Made by a program: the position numbers and the translations under genes | Notes under the pieces: generated by a model | What the model was told of the DNA's origin: nothing | Databases searched by the model: none | The model's input: the letters and a program-made list of their open reading frames with translations, nothing else | Source: Chrysomallon squamiferum | Lineage: Eukaryota > Mollusca > Gastropoda > Neomphalida > Peltospiridae | Length of the DNA: 60,000 bases | Reading direction: 5' to 3' | NCBI GenBank assembly: GCA_012295275.1 | Contig: CM022677.1 | Coordinates: forward strand, 2,547,698-2,607,697 | Shown here: piece after piece, positions 35,000-49,156 of the stretch | Layout of the letters: every line of letters starts with the position of its first letter | Numbering within the stretch: position 1 is the stretch's first letter

Positions 35000-37900
35000 T
35001 TGTCTCATTTTTATTATTATTATTATTGTTGTTTTGTTGTTGTTATAGCTAAAAAAACAACAACAGTTAAACAATAAACATAATAAAATACTCATAAAAC
35101 TATGAAACACCACCAACAACAACAACAACAAAAAATGCTTGAATAAGTAAACATTGACTCAAACAATCAATTTATACTCCGATCTACCAACACAGTAAAC
35201 AGATTAATAAACAAGACAGAAACTTTACAAATACAAATAAACAGTGGCAATCAAACGTAAATAAAGAGAAAAGTCTACTGAGGTGTTTACGTAACCGATA
35301 TAGAAGAGTTTTAATAAAAAGCTGAGTAACAGAGATGTAAGACATTCCACAGTGAAAAAATAAATCTAGTCTGACGTTGTTAGTCTCTAGGTCAATTAGT
35401 CCCTGGCTACCTAGATACATTCCGCAGAATTAACTCAAAAACAAAATTATAAAACAAAATTAATAACAAAAATATACAAAGCTTTTATAATATTTAAAAA
35501 ATAAATCGTTTCGGGTAAAGCATATGTTAGCAAGATAGACCTTAAGTGAAATTTTTTATTTTAGAAGTAAGAAAAAATGTTGTACTACTACTCACTGGGT
35601 GTATTCATTACTGATTCACAGGAAGTCATTCCATCAACAGCTGAGCAGTATAGACGTATTTTTAAATGTCAGAATATTATGAAATGCTTTGTTGTAAAGC
35701 GCTATGGTGATTTAAGTTTCTCTGTATTATTACTATTACTTTATTTGCGATGGACTAATAGTTAAACGAGAACGTAATAATGTTTTTAGAACCAGAGTAA
35801 GATCCAACGTTTACAGAACTATCTTCTTAAAAATGAGTCAGTTCGCTCGAAAAATATCGAAAAATTCTTCTTCTTCGTATTATTATTATTATTTGTTATT
35901 GTTGTTGTTGTTGTTGTTATTGTTATATCTTTTCCTCGCTTGCATAAATAAATAAACAAAAAGAAGAAGTTATTAATAAATTACATTATTAGCTTTCTAA
36001 AATTTATTTTTATTATTATTATTTATTATTTCTTCATAATGAGTGTATGCGCTATATAGGAACGATATTTCTGTTAGTTAATATGTGCATCAGATATGTT
36101 TTAATGCTGGCTGCTGCATTATGGACTAAAGACCTAATTACTGAATGTATGGTTGAGGAATGCAGGAACACTGTGTGGATGGATGGGTGTTTGTAAGCAT
36201 GTGTGGACAGACTGGTGGATGGAGGAGTAGAGAGATTTCTGATAAATTAATGCTTGAAAGGAGAGATTGAGACATGAAAATATCGGCTAGACAGAAATCA
36301 GATTGATGTAGGATGAAACACATAAATATCTGGATACATATTTAACAGAGAGACAGAGAGAGAGAGACAGAGACAGAGCCAGAGTATGGACTGTTATAAA
36401 TCTATAGAAACAAGTCAGTATTCCTGTCTCCCTCTCACTATTTTAATTTTTGCTCGTTAATATCAGTAATTACTCTTTAAAAAAAAATAACAAATATTTA
36501 CCTTTTGTAAGGTGTAAATAGTCAATAGAAAATAATAAGAAAAAATAAGCAGCATAAAATTTCCTTGCCATACCGGTTTCTATAAATATCCATTTCTATT
36601 TTTCTGTTTTTCAATCTCTGTATTCATCCAGCACTGTAATTGTCTTTCTGACTCTCTGTCTGTCTGTTCATCTATTCATCTATTCTTCTCTTTCTGTAAA
36701 TTTGTAAATTTGTCAACACTGTGGGTCTGTTCATCAGTCTCTCTGTTAAACTTACAGATATTAAAACCTTCTGTCTGTTTGTCCATATATAATCAATCTA
36801 GCTATCTGTGTTTGTTTCTATCCATCTCTCTTTCTCTCTCTGAAACTCTCTTTAAACTGTTCTGTATTTGGACATATTTGTCACTCTACTCTGTGTCTCT
36901 AACTGTCCAAATCAGTTATTCTGTTCATTAATCTTGCTCTTGCTGTATGCATGTTTGTCTGCCTGTTCACTCTGTGTTTCTGTATGTTAGTCTAACCAGT
37001 CAGCCTTATTATAACATCTACAATCCATGTGACCATGTTTTTCACTAGACATCTGTCCACCTGTCTCTTTATCATTCATCATCAGTTCATCTATATAGTG
37101 AATATCTATCACTTGTTTTTCTCTCTGCCTTTATCACTTCTATGTCTCTCTTCTTATAAATGTATCATTTTTCTGTCTCTCTACATGCATCCCATGTCAC
37201 TCTCTACCTAAATGTTAATTACCTCTCTGTGTCTCTCCACCTATCTCTGTCTCTTGTCCCTTTCTCTACATCTCTATCTCTTGTCTATATCACTCTCTAT
37301 ATATCTTCACTTTTTTCTGCCTCTCCACCGTTATTTCTATCACTTGTCTCTGTCTCTGTCTACACCTATATCTCTATCCCATGACTTTATTTATATCTTG
37401 ATTATTTCTCTCTGTCTCTCTAACTATGTCTGTCCCATGTCTCAGCCTTCCTAACTATTATCTTCTCTATCATTTGGCTCTGCTACTCTCTACCTTTACC
37501 TATATCACGTCTGTCCCTCTACGTTTCTATCTAACTCTCTAGCTGTATCTCTTATACGTGTCTCCTCTCTAACTACATCTGTCTATCCCATGTATCAGCT
37601 TATCTATATTTGTCTGTCTCTACTTATTTCTCGATCACTTGTCTCTGTCTCCCTACCTTATAATCTCTGGTATCTTTATCCCATGTCTCTCTTTTATCTA
37701 CATTTCTGTCAGATCTCTCTCTCTCTAGATCATTTGTATTTGTCTCTCCAACTCTGCCCCATGTCTCAGCCTACTATAATCTCCAGCACTTGTCTTTCTG
37801 TACTTATAGCTCTATCAGTTATGTCTCTTTACCTGTATGTCCATCTCTGCCTATATCGTTATAACTTGTCTGTCTCTCTACCTATATATATACATCATGT

Positions 37901-38870
37901 CATCTCTCTACATGTATCAAGTATCTCTGTGCCTATTTCTCTATCTCTGTCAGTTGTCTACCTATCTGTATTTCTAGTATATATCTATCTAGATATATTT
38001 TGATTGTTAGTCTCTCTATCTTTATAACTTGACTCTATCACCTGTTTACCGACCCATGTCATATATATTTATCTACATACCTATATATTTGTCTACCTAT
38101 CTGTTTATTTACTGTAAAACAAGAAATTAATGGATGAGATAAACTAATGCAAATATATGATTTATGCTACTGGTTCATAATTTGACGATACATCTTTTTT
38201 TAAATTACCTGGTTAGGAGTATTTTTGATTATGCATATAATTTTGTTATTCCTATAAATATTTAGTACAGCCTGGCATTAAGCTTAAAACTTGCTATGTG
38301 TTAGTAGTTAACACCAGATTCCTCTGAGTAATTTTAACTCACTGAGCTCAATAGTTAAGGGTATATTCAGTACCTATTACAGTCCACTGTTTTGAGTTTG
38401 GAATAATAGACCAGCTTAGCATTCACATCAATAAGAACAACAACAATCAAACATTTTATTTCAAAAAGCTCATATTACATACTAAGGTCTCTATTGATTT
38501 ATCTATATATATTTATCTCCTCTGTCTCTATTTCCCATCTTTTCACTGTCTTTCCCTATATTAAACTGTTTGTATCTGTCTGTTGGCTTACCCATACAAC
38601 ATGATTGTATCCATCTATTTACCTATCTACCTAACCTACCCATCTATCTGTCTATCTATCTATCCACCTCTCTTTCAAGTTATCTATCAAACTCTCTAGT
38701 TAACTCCCTATATAATCCATCAGTCAAACTGTTTTTCACTATCTGTTGATAAATCCATCTTTCTATCTTTCTCTATTTCCCTATCTCTGCACATTTATCC
38801 CTGAATCCACACTGTGATTCATATCCATTCATCCATATATTCCCAATATTTCCATGTATCAATCCTTCCA
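35000..38870. other. AT-rich then cryptically simple pyrimidine-rich sequence
   Basis: 35.0-36.6 kb is AT-rich with ATT/GTT runs (35876-35925). 36.6-38.1 kb and 38.5-38.87 kb are made of drifting TCTCTGTCTCTC, CTATCTAT and ATCTATCT words on the plus strand, which give many Ser/Leu/Tyr-rich open frames that are not genes. No exon or transposon protein was recognised. Confidence 0.6.
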
Positions 38871-39000
38871 TTTGTTACTCCAAAAGGGTAAGATAACATC
38901 CTACCATCTGAATCTTCCAGTTTCTCCATTCTTGTCTTTGCTTGTTGGTCCTTCCATCCAAGCTATCTATCCCTGAATCCATACTATGATGCATATCTAT

Positions 39001-39002
39001 CC

Positions 39003-39041
<39 letters not shown>

Positions 39042-39330
39042 TGCACTCACACACACACATGCACATACATTCACAAACACACACACACTCATACACACAC
39101 AAACACACACTCAAACATACACACAAAAACAGTCGTATACATACAACATATACATACACAAAAACACACATTAAACACACACACACACACACACAAATAC
39201 AAACACATACATACACACAAAGACACAAACATATGCAAACACATACACAAATACACACAGACACACATATACATATATATATATATATACACACACATAC
39301 AAACATATACACACACAAACACACATAAAA
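39001..39330. repeat. Degenerate (CA)n tract, 330 bp
   Basis: CA repeat with regular A, T and TACA interruptions and a short (TA) core at 39270-39289. Cys/Val-rich minus-strand and His/Thr-rich plus-strand open frames are shadows of it. Confidence 0.95.
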
Positions 39331-39904
39331 TCTGGAAAATTCACTTGCACAGATTAACATAGTTAATTTTGATAATGACTGGCAAACTTTGCTCAGATTT
39401 GACAGTGAAGTGTAACAAGCCTGTTTGACAGCTGACTGGTTTTCTCTGACCCAGTCTGGAAGATGATCTACTTCCTGTAATGCTAACTCTACATAACTGT
39501 GAATGGCTTCCTGTGATCCTCCTCACAACAACCACTGGACCAGTCTAAGACAAAACAGCTGCTAAATTATAATATATGCATGTATATAAATAATAATAAT
39601 AATGTAATCAATAGACTTATAACTTTTTACCTTATTTATATACACAGATAATGATGTAAATAAATCAATCAAATTTGAAACATTGAAAACAAAAAGTTAA
39701 TGATAAAAGTTTAAAAATAATTTAAATAATTGTTTATGCCTCAACTGAAATATTTCATAATTAATGGGTAAAACAAATTCTTAAATATCTTTTGTGGATT
39801 TCATTCATATTTTTTTCAGGAAAAACAAAAAAAGATAAGTGTTATGGGTAACAGATTACTAGTTTGTTTCGGATGAGAAAATCTGCTCTAAAACTGTTAA
39901 TGTG

Positions 39905-41919
39905 AGTCTGACATTTTAGGTAACGTCTGTCATTAGAAAAGTAAAGGTGGAGTTTTTAGGCTTGGCTTTGTAGGTGTTTTTGCAAAAGAAAACCAGATTT
40001 TCAATCAATGGTGCAATGTTTGGTGTAGGAATTAAATCCTTAACAGCCTAAAACAATAAATTTACTTGTAATCTTTCTATGTTTGTATTTTTATTTATTT
40101 ATTTACTTGCATTCAGATACTTCCAAATAAAAATAGGTGATGAAAATTTGTTTCTACAATCTGCATGTCACAGATTATGTTTTGTAAAAATATATTTAGT
40201 AAAAACATTAAACAAATTGTTATTCGTTATATTGTTTAAATCACATGCATACAAAATATTATTAATCATAAAATACGTAATTAAAACAAATAACATGTAA
40301 TTAATAAGTAAACATACAAGTAATATTATATAAAACAAATAACATTTAATTAATAAGTAAACAAACCAGGAATATTATATAAACAAATAACATGAAATTA
40401 ATAAGTAAACAAACCAGGAATATGATATAAAACAAATAACATGAAATTAATAAGTAAACAAAACAGGAATATGATATAAAACAAATAACATGAAAATAAT
40501 AAGTAAACAAACCAGGAATATTATATAATACAAAATAATTTTACCTAACTCAGAATGTTTTCCTTATCAACCAGTTGCTGTTTGTTCAACCTTTGTCTTA
40601 GATTATCAATGTTTACTTCACAAACTTTCACCGGAGTTCTCTTCTCTTCACAAGTCTTCTGTACTTTGATGTACTTCCACAGTCCTGAGATAAACAACAA
40701 CAACAACAACAACAACAATAATAATAATAATAAATATAAAGTAATAACAAAAACAATAATAACACCAACAAACTAATTATAATTACAACAGCAACAAGAA
40801 CTATAAGAATAACAATATAAATAATAATAATAGTAATCAGATTATGTGAACTATTTGCTAATATATTAAAAGTCTATTACTACTTCAGGAATCATTTTAA
40901 TGATTAATGCTACTATTGCTATAACACTAATAATAACAATTTACCCCAAAAGAAAAGCAATAATGAGAAAAGTATGAATAATAATAATATATTATAACTG
41001 CTGTCAACAATCATTAATTTTACAGATACTGCAAGAATAATAATAATGACAAAAAGAATTAAATAAAAAATAAAAAAAATAATGAGAAAAGCATTAATAA
41101 TGATACTACTAATACTACTACTACTAATAATAGTAATAATAATAACAATAATAAATAATAAAATAATAAGAATGATAATAACAATAACAGTAATAAAAAA
41201 TAAAATACTACTACTTCTACTAATAATACTAACAATAATAAATAATAAAATAATAATAATAATGATAGTAACAATAACAGTAATAAAGAATAAAATAATA
41301 TTAATAATAATTCTAAGAATAATAAGAGAATCAGTAACAACCTCTGCTGTTGTAGAACTGTTGTCATCATCTGAAATGTTGAGTTTTCTTTTGACTCCAG
41401 GTGATGTTTGTTCTGTCAGTTTTATATCACTTTTAGTCTCTGCCAAATTTATATTCCAAGAAAAATCTAAAAAAAAAAGAAAAATTTACTGACACAACTC
41501 TGAACACAAGAAAAAAAATATTTATTATAATGTTTAATAACATGAGAAGTGTAACAATCACAATTTGTCTCACCTTGTCTCATCTTATCTGTAGTTTTCT
41601 TGCTCTTTGCTGAGTTTCACAGTTCTGAAATTATAACAAGAATTATACAAAATCTATAACAAAAATAAAAATAGTAACAGTTGCTATTGTAATAATTACA
41701 TATAATAATATTGCTATAAACTGTTTATTTACTGCTAAGACCACTATTATGGGTAATACAACCACACTAATACTACTACTAGCACTACTACTGCTACAAC
41801 TGTAGGAACAATAATAATAATTACAATTTACTCAAGAATAAAGAAAAAGAGTTTAAAAATTACCAATATCAACAGTAATTATAATAGTGATAATAATAAT
41901 AATAATAAATAATAATAAC

Positions 41920-41953
<34 letters not shown>

Positions 41954-42605
41954 TATAACAACAGCAATATTAAAATAATAATGATAATAATAATACTGAC
42001 AACAGAATCAGTTACAAACTGTTGATGTAGAACTGTTGTCATCATCTGAAATGTTGAGTTTTCTTTTGACTCCAGGTGATGTTTCTTCTGTCAGTTTTAT
42101 TTCACTTTTATATTTACATTCAAAGATGAATCTAAAAAATAAATATATGAATTTACTTACTGACATGAGAAGTCTCAAATTTATGATTTGAGTTTCAGTT
42201 TGGGAAATATTTGACTTGGGAACCTAAATGTTTTATATCACAGTACAGACTGTTAAAGTTCAGTAGAAATAAATGTGTATTGTCTTTTATTCAAATGTGC
42301 GTCATTTTACTGGGGTATTTTTATTTGTTTTATTCAGATACTTCAATACTTTAGCAAAGACTGGCTATGTAGAACATTTTAATGACTTGAACAGACTATT
42401 TCTTATAGACGTACACATTATACTGAAATAAACAATTAATTTGAAACTAATGAAATAATTAAGGCTAGCTGAAATATATTTCAGAAACAAACATTATCTG
42501 TTACATGTAAAAATATGAACTCACTTTCAGAAATTTAGTTTTTCAGTGATTCTATACGTGAAGAAAATTCACTGTGGTAATTCAATTTTGCTTGCATCCT
42601 GAAAA
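39905..42605 (-). CDS. Candidate multi-exon gene, unknown, with a duplicated exon
   Basis: Minus-strand exon candidates: about 42600-42540, from CAG into MQAKLNYHSEFSSRIESLKN; 42131-42015 (KSEIKLTEETSPGVKRKLNI, then SDDDNSST); 41467-41340 (LAETKSDIKLTEQTSPGVKR, then KLNISDDDNSST); 40686-40548 (LWKYIKVQKTCEEKRTPVKV, then CEVNIDNLRQRLNKQQ); and 40047-39917 (AVKDLIPTPNIAPLIENLV). The second and third are near-identical. Phases do not all agree: the first candidate soon meets a stop and the 40548 piece ends in TAG at its donor. The protein would be hydrophilic, Lys- and Asp-rich, perhaps nuclear; I do not recognise it. It could be a live gene misread here or a decayed one. Confidence 0.3.
40281..40530. 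repeat. 49-bp tandem repeat, about five copies
   Basis: Unit AAACAAATAACATGAAATTA plus ATAAGTAAACAAACCAGGAAT and ATATGATAT; TAACAT recurs at 40291, 40340, 40388, 40437 and 40486. It lies in a presumed intron of the minus-strand candidate gene. Confidence 0.9.
40690..42000. repeat. AAT/AAC-rich trinucleotide stretches
   Basis: Dense but imperfect AAT, AAC and TACTAC runs at 40690-40760, 41090-41330 and 41885-41960. The 41090-41330 and 41880-42005 stretches lie next to the two copies of the duplicated exon and are themselves similar, so they were probably duplicated with it. Confidence 0.8.
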
Positions 42606-42649
42606 TATATGAAGAGATAACTTTTAAAAGTAAACACAAACACACATCC

Positions 42650-43845
<1,196 letters not shown>

Positions 43846-43935
43846 ATTTCCATTCATATAGACGTGATTATTTTAAAATAAAAGAAGCATTATATTTTAT
43901 GAGTACTTTCAAATGTTTAACTTTCTTTTTACTAG

Positions 43936-44194
43936 TTTGGAACAGCCAGCCCTTCTCATTGTGTCACTGTTTCTGTGATGACAGACGTACTAAAAGACAT
44001 CGGAGATGGATGTACAGTAGCTATTGTCTGTAGTTTCTTTTGATTGCAGTTTCTATTGTCTGCACTTGGTCAAGTTTCACGGTTAGTTTAATAACACAAT
44101 TTTCATAAATAAAATAATGAATCACATGGTAACTTTGAAAAATTTATGAATATTTATAAAATTTATGAATATTAATATCTCGTTAAGAAAGGTG

Positions 44195-44258
<64 letters not shown>

Positions 44259-44782
44259 TTTATATTTCTTAATCAGCAAATTCATATTTCAATATTTTAA
44301 TACAATCTTTTTTGTAGTTGTTGTTTTGGTTTTGAATGTGGTCTGTATAGAAAAGTTATCCTTTTATCTCTTTCATTCTCTGGCCATGTCCTTATCCTTC
44401 TCATTAACCTCCTTTCTTGTAATTTTAAATATTAGTTGCCTCTTTGTTATTTATTTTTTTTTCTGATATATGTTTGAAAGATGAGTTACGAATAGCTAAT
44501 TCTTCATATAATCTATGCCTCATTAAAACATTCTTTGAACAGCGTCATCCCATCAAATTTTTCCATTTCACCTATGAGGATCTCCTATACACACTAGACA
44601 GTATACAAGAAAACCTTGTAGCCTTTCTCACAGTGGTAAAACTGACAGAGACAGGACAGCTGCTGAATGACCAGGAAGCAGAAAGTTTTGTGAGAGTTTT
44701 TAATTTATGTTGCAAGTCCAAAATTGTATTAAATTTTTTATTACATGAATTTATGAAATGTATTTTACTGGAAGAACTGTGA
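43936..44782 (+). pseudogene. Remnant resembling a CAMSAP-type calponin-homology domain
   Basis: A first piece after TTTTTACTAG reads MTDVLKDIGDGCTVAIVC and meets TGA at about 44038. A second piece from about 44466 reads DICLKDELRIANSSYNLCLI, then FHFTYEDLLYTLDSIQENLV. The order (VL.DI.DGC.VA, then DICLK......S.YNL.L, then F.FT.EDLLY...SI..N) is that of the CH domain at the start of CAMSAP/Patronin microtubule minus-end proteins. The Trp-rich segment that normally ends that domain is absent; the frame instead runs to a stop at 44780. The second piece lacks an AG acceptor where the family exon begins, and a (TTA)n array fills the gap between the two. I read this as a decayed copy; a diverged functional CH protein is the alternative. 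Confidence 0.4.
44197..44256. repeat. (TTA)n microsatellite
   Basis: About 20 perfect ATT units between the two CH-domain pieces. Confidence 0.97.
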
Positions 44783-45186
44783 TTTGTAATATTCAGTTTT
44801 AGTGTTCAGACCTTTATAAATATATTTGTATTACTTAAATGGATGATTTCAGGCTTTAATAGATCCATATATACTGGTCAGTATTTCATATTACCAATAA
44901 AAAAGTTAATATTAAAGGATCTTTAAATGAATGCATCTTAGTTAAATTTTATGAAGATTTATTTCATCAGACTGCTTACATTTCAGGGTCATTATTTTTA
45001 TTAATTCAGCATCTCACTGTGGTACCGGGAGGTCAAGTGTCACAAAATACCAAGTACCCATTAGCAACACAACACAAAACATAGATTTCACAAAACTGAG
45101 TCACAATTCACCAGTAATCCAGAACTAAATAAATGAAACTCAACTCATTAAGGATTCACTTAACTCATTTTGTTAAATTTATAGTG

Positions 45187-45300
45187 ATGGATAGACTGGC
45201 TCAGTGGTTAGAGTTCTTGGTAAAGGTATTTTGGGTTCTAGGATTAAAATTATTAAACAATCTAGCTGATGATCAATATATCTCATATATCTAAGATGAT
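45187..45300 (+). mobile_element. Probable tRNA-derived SINE fragment
   Basis: A polymerase III A-box-like TGGCTCAGTGG at 45197-45207, followed by TTAGAG, and a B-box-like GGTTCTAGGATT at 45234-45245, at the right spacing for a tRNA promoter. The B box has lost the usual TTCGA core (TTCTA). No clean tail or target duplication was found. Confidence 0.4.
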
Positions 45301-47878
45301 CTAAGATAACTAAGGTATATGTTCGTTGTTTTTTCTGTGGAAATATGTACATTAGAAAAAGGTTTATAGTTGCCTATTTAAAAGGGTGTCACTTAAAAAT
45401 AGTAAAAAAAAACATGCTGTGTATGTTCTTAAATAAAATATGTTTTCTTTATTTTAGATTTGGTGTATTTTAGCAATTAGTGTTTATTAAATCAACAAAT
45501 ACATTGCTGTACTCTGTCAGACCAGTTGAGTTAATATTTAGTTAAGATGCTCTAAAGTATCTGTTTACAGTGTAAATATACTGTACGTGGAGCAAATATT
45601 TTTGACAATACTGATTCAGAAGATGTACAATCTTTGATCCAGGACTAATTTACTTATTCTTCTGTTATTGAAGTGATAAATGACACTGGTGATATTACAG
45701 AAAACGACGAACATTCAGCCGATGACACTGATTCTGAATTAAATTTTGCTTGCTGTGGATCGATCACTTCTGAAGATGAAAGTAGCGACAGACCTCTGAT
45801 TGAAACAGAATTCATTTTAACACTTGAACCAGACATTAATCAGTCATGTGATGTGATTGCTGATAAGGAAAACGGAAAAGTTGTACAATTTGACTGTAAT
45901 TGCAAAATTAAAACTGCCGGAGAAGGACAAAGTGTAAAACATGGATGCATTTCTCAGTTTTCCTGAGATGAAGTGCTGGAACAGAGAATGAATATGACAG
46001 AAACCAGTGAAGATAAGAATGCATAGTTTGTAATATTTATAGATAAAGGGACTATCCTCAGTTTGTAGTCATTTTAATGTTTTCAAAAATGATTAAAATA
46101 ACAGTTGATTTGGATTTTTCTCCTTTTTTTTGACTTATAAGTTATATAATAATATTAATCAATAGTAGCCGAGTATAGATATTTAACATTAAATATATTT
46201 TTGATTACCTTAATGTTTTGTATTAATTTTAGCCATAAAATAATTTTGTATATAATATCAACATTTTCTTAAAACTCCAAAATTTATGAACTTTGAAACA
46301 ATTTAGCAATATAAATTATAATGTTTAAATATTAAGTAGGATGTTCTTTAAACAGAAGAGGATGTTCATTGGGAGGAGTTGATGGAGGCAACTTAACCAT
46401 TAGATTATATCACAATACTTAGCTTGCATAACTCTGTGTTACTGTGAACATATAATATATTAAGTTATTATTGAATAATATAAAAATGTTTTTTAAACAA
46501 CAGGTAACTCACTAAACTTTAATATAATTTTAAAAATATTTTATTTTGTGTTTTGCAGTGGGAAAATACATGATTCTACTTGGAGTACTGTCAAGTACTA
46601 TGAATAATGGAGAGATGACATGTTTAAAACCCTGCTGACAAACAGAACATAAACTCCAGAGATGCTGCTACATGATAGATTCTAAAACTGAAGAGAAACC
46701 TTCAAATTCATTGATGGGTAAGTGTGCGTTTTAATCCATTGATCATGAGTAGTTGTGTTCTGCTGGAGTTGATACTAAATTGCTAAATATTACTGTTTAG
46801 AATACATGATTAATTAAGAACTGAATAGTAAAATGGAAGTATTCTTTTAAGTTGTTATTTTACATTTTTTTCAGTCATCCAGTTCAGTTAATATATTGTA
46901 TTTTTTTTATTACTGAGGAGTGGGGGTTCTAAATTATTTCCCCACATTGTATTTTTAGACTAGATATACCAAAGATATTTGATTAGTATACCAATGATTA
47001 AATATAAGTGTTGCTACAAAGAACAATCACAAAAATTATTTTTTAATGTCTTTATTACAGCGTCAGAATAAACTAACAGCTTTGCTGAAGCACTATGTCA
47101 GCATGGAGTAACTCCAAGTCAGAAAAAATGCAGTGAGAGAAAATTTAATCCAGTGTACTCAGTTCTGATGATACAGAGAGGTTGTCCAGTTTCTGCAGCA
47201 TTTTGTGGAGGACCATGCACTCATCTTATCTGGCCAAGTACCAGGATTCAAGAGAAGTGATGTCAACATACTCCACACATCTGAGACGAAGGCTTCACTT
47301 TGAGTCATTACAGACAACTTGCTATTGCACAAGGTAAGTTGATTGTGACTTCACACAAAAGATTCTTCACCAGCACGTGCACAACCAAATAAATTATAAC
47401 TATTGATAAAGCTACTTTTTTTTTTACTAACTGTTCATTAATATTTGTTCCTCTCCTTGGTCCTTAGAACATTCTTTTTATTATGCAAAATATGACCATA
47501 CTGCCACTGGGTCATGTTTTAATGAATTTGTTTTATTTTTAATACTACATAGTTATTTGAATGTATAGATTGGTATATTTGTGGGTTTTATATATACCTG
47601 TTTAAGGATGTATAGATATTTTGATTTATATATAGATGAATATACATGTCGATATACGTACATAATTTAATATGTATACATGTTTGTTGTAAAGCAAAGA
47701 TTAAACACCCCAACCTTTACTTCACTTCTGTATCTGGAGATAAATTAAAACAGACATTAAATTATACTTTATAGGAAAGGTGCTTCAAACAGTACACTAA
47801 TTCAAATAATCGTGCATACATTTATATTTTTACTTAATTTTTAAGTTTTAAAGTTATTGATATTGTCACTCTTGATAT

Positions 47879-48300
47879 GGGTCATTCCGTGTCAAACCAC
47901 CCAAAAAAAAAAAAAATTTAAACCCGACCGTCTCAGATTTTTATGAAACTTGGTATACTTGTTGACTGGGATCCCACAGCACCAACTCTGAAATTTTAGC
48001 TCAATCAGACCAGTGGTGTGGGAGATATGGCCCACCGAATTTTGAGATTTTTGGCAAAAATGGGTGTGACCACCAACCTTAGAACCCTCATATCTCAGGA
48101 ACTACTGGGCAACTCTTCATAAAATTGGTATTGTTAGAAAGGCAAAATGACAAGGATTCCAAATCTGCCATTTTTGTTTAGTTTGGAAAATACTGGAGTA
48201 CCTTGACCTTTTGACCTTTGCTATGACCTTGAAATTGACCAATGTGGATCACGTGATCTTGAGATGACCTTTATTGAAATTTAATCTCACACGTTAACTA
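47879..48300 (+). repeat. Dispersed-repeat-like segment with nuclear-receptor half-site words
   Basis: Starts GGGTCATTCCGTGTCAAACC, a phrase I associate with ends of dispersed animal repeats, then runs without frame breaks typical of genes. TGACCT words occur at 48204, 48212, 48224 and 48265, with a TGACCA at 48236. The first two form a direct repeat spaced by 2 (DR2 of AGGTCA on the minus strand). A CACGTG palindrome lies near 48250. Whether any of this binds a receptor is unknown. Confidence 0.35.
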
Positions 48301-48712
48301 AAACATATAAAAGTTTCCTGGGTGTAATATTTTTTGTTTAGCCACAATATAGATTTAAAAAATGCACATACATGCAAATAACACTTTTTCAGCCATTAAC
48401 ATCTGATTAACTAAAACCTGAATGATCAATTCTGGATGCTAGGAATCACCATCTTTCTTGATTGATGAAGGTCTGAGTGGTAGCAAGGTAATTTCTTTAC
48501 TACACCATTTTCTGCAGAAGTTTGGCCTGGGGAGAAATGAAAGTAAACTTACATTGTGACAAAATAAGAATCAATTTATGTTGTGGTATACAACATGGAG
48601 TGTTATGATTGGAATCCATACAGAAATAACATTTAATTTTATGCCTGCTGGCCATACCAAGTTCACACCAGACTGGTGTTTTGGTTTATTAAAGCAGAAG
48701 TTCAAACGTTCA

Positions 48713-49156
48713 GAAGTGGATTACTTGCCTATTTGTGTCAAGTTGTTGAATCCAGCACAACAAAGGTAATCAACCAAATTGTAGGTACTGAAATCGGAGA
48801 TACGCATGTGACAATATATGACTGGCAGGTGTACTTTGATGGGTGGTTTTGTCCTCTTAAACAGTGAAGGCACAACTAACAAGACTTTCAGAACCTATAC
48901 CCCCTCCTGGGATTCCAGCTGGCTGACAGGAATACCTTCACCTCAGCATTCAACCTTTTGTTAGACAAGACATGCGGGATCTCGAAGTGGATTACTTGCC
49001 TATTTGTGTCAAGTTGTTGAATCCAGCACAACAAAGGTAATCAACCAAATTGTATGTTCTGAAACCAGAGATGTGAATGTAACAGTATATGACTGCAGGT
49101 GGAATACCTTCACCACATCATTCAACCTTTTGTTAGACAAGATATGCAGGATCTCG
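48713..49156 (+). repeat. Imperfect tandem duplication inside the transposase-like element
   Basis: The stretch from 48713 (GAAGTGGATTACTTGCCTAT) recurs at 48983, and the stretch from 48931 (GGAATACCTTCACC, then CAACCTTTTGTTAGACAAGA) recurs at about 49101. So a unit of about 270 bp was duplicated, and the second copy has since lost about 100 bp. The duplicated part covers the VDYLPICVKLLNPAQQ region of the protein. Confidence 0.9.

Noticed and set aside
38318-38420. Possible tRNA-derived SINE (TGAGCTCAATAGTTAAGG and GAGTTTGGAAT)
   Set aside because: Both promoter boxes are poor matches and the first has an extra base; no tail or target duplication.
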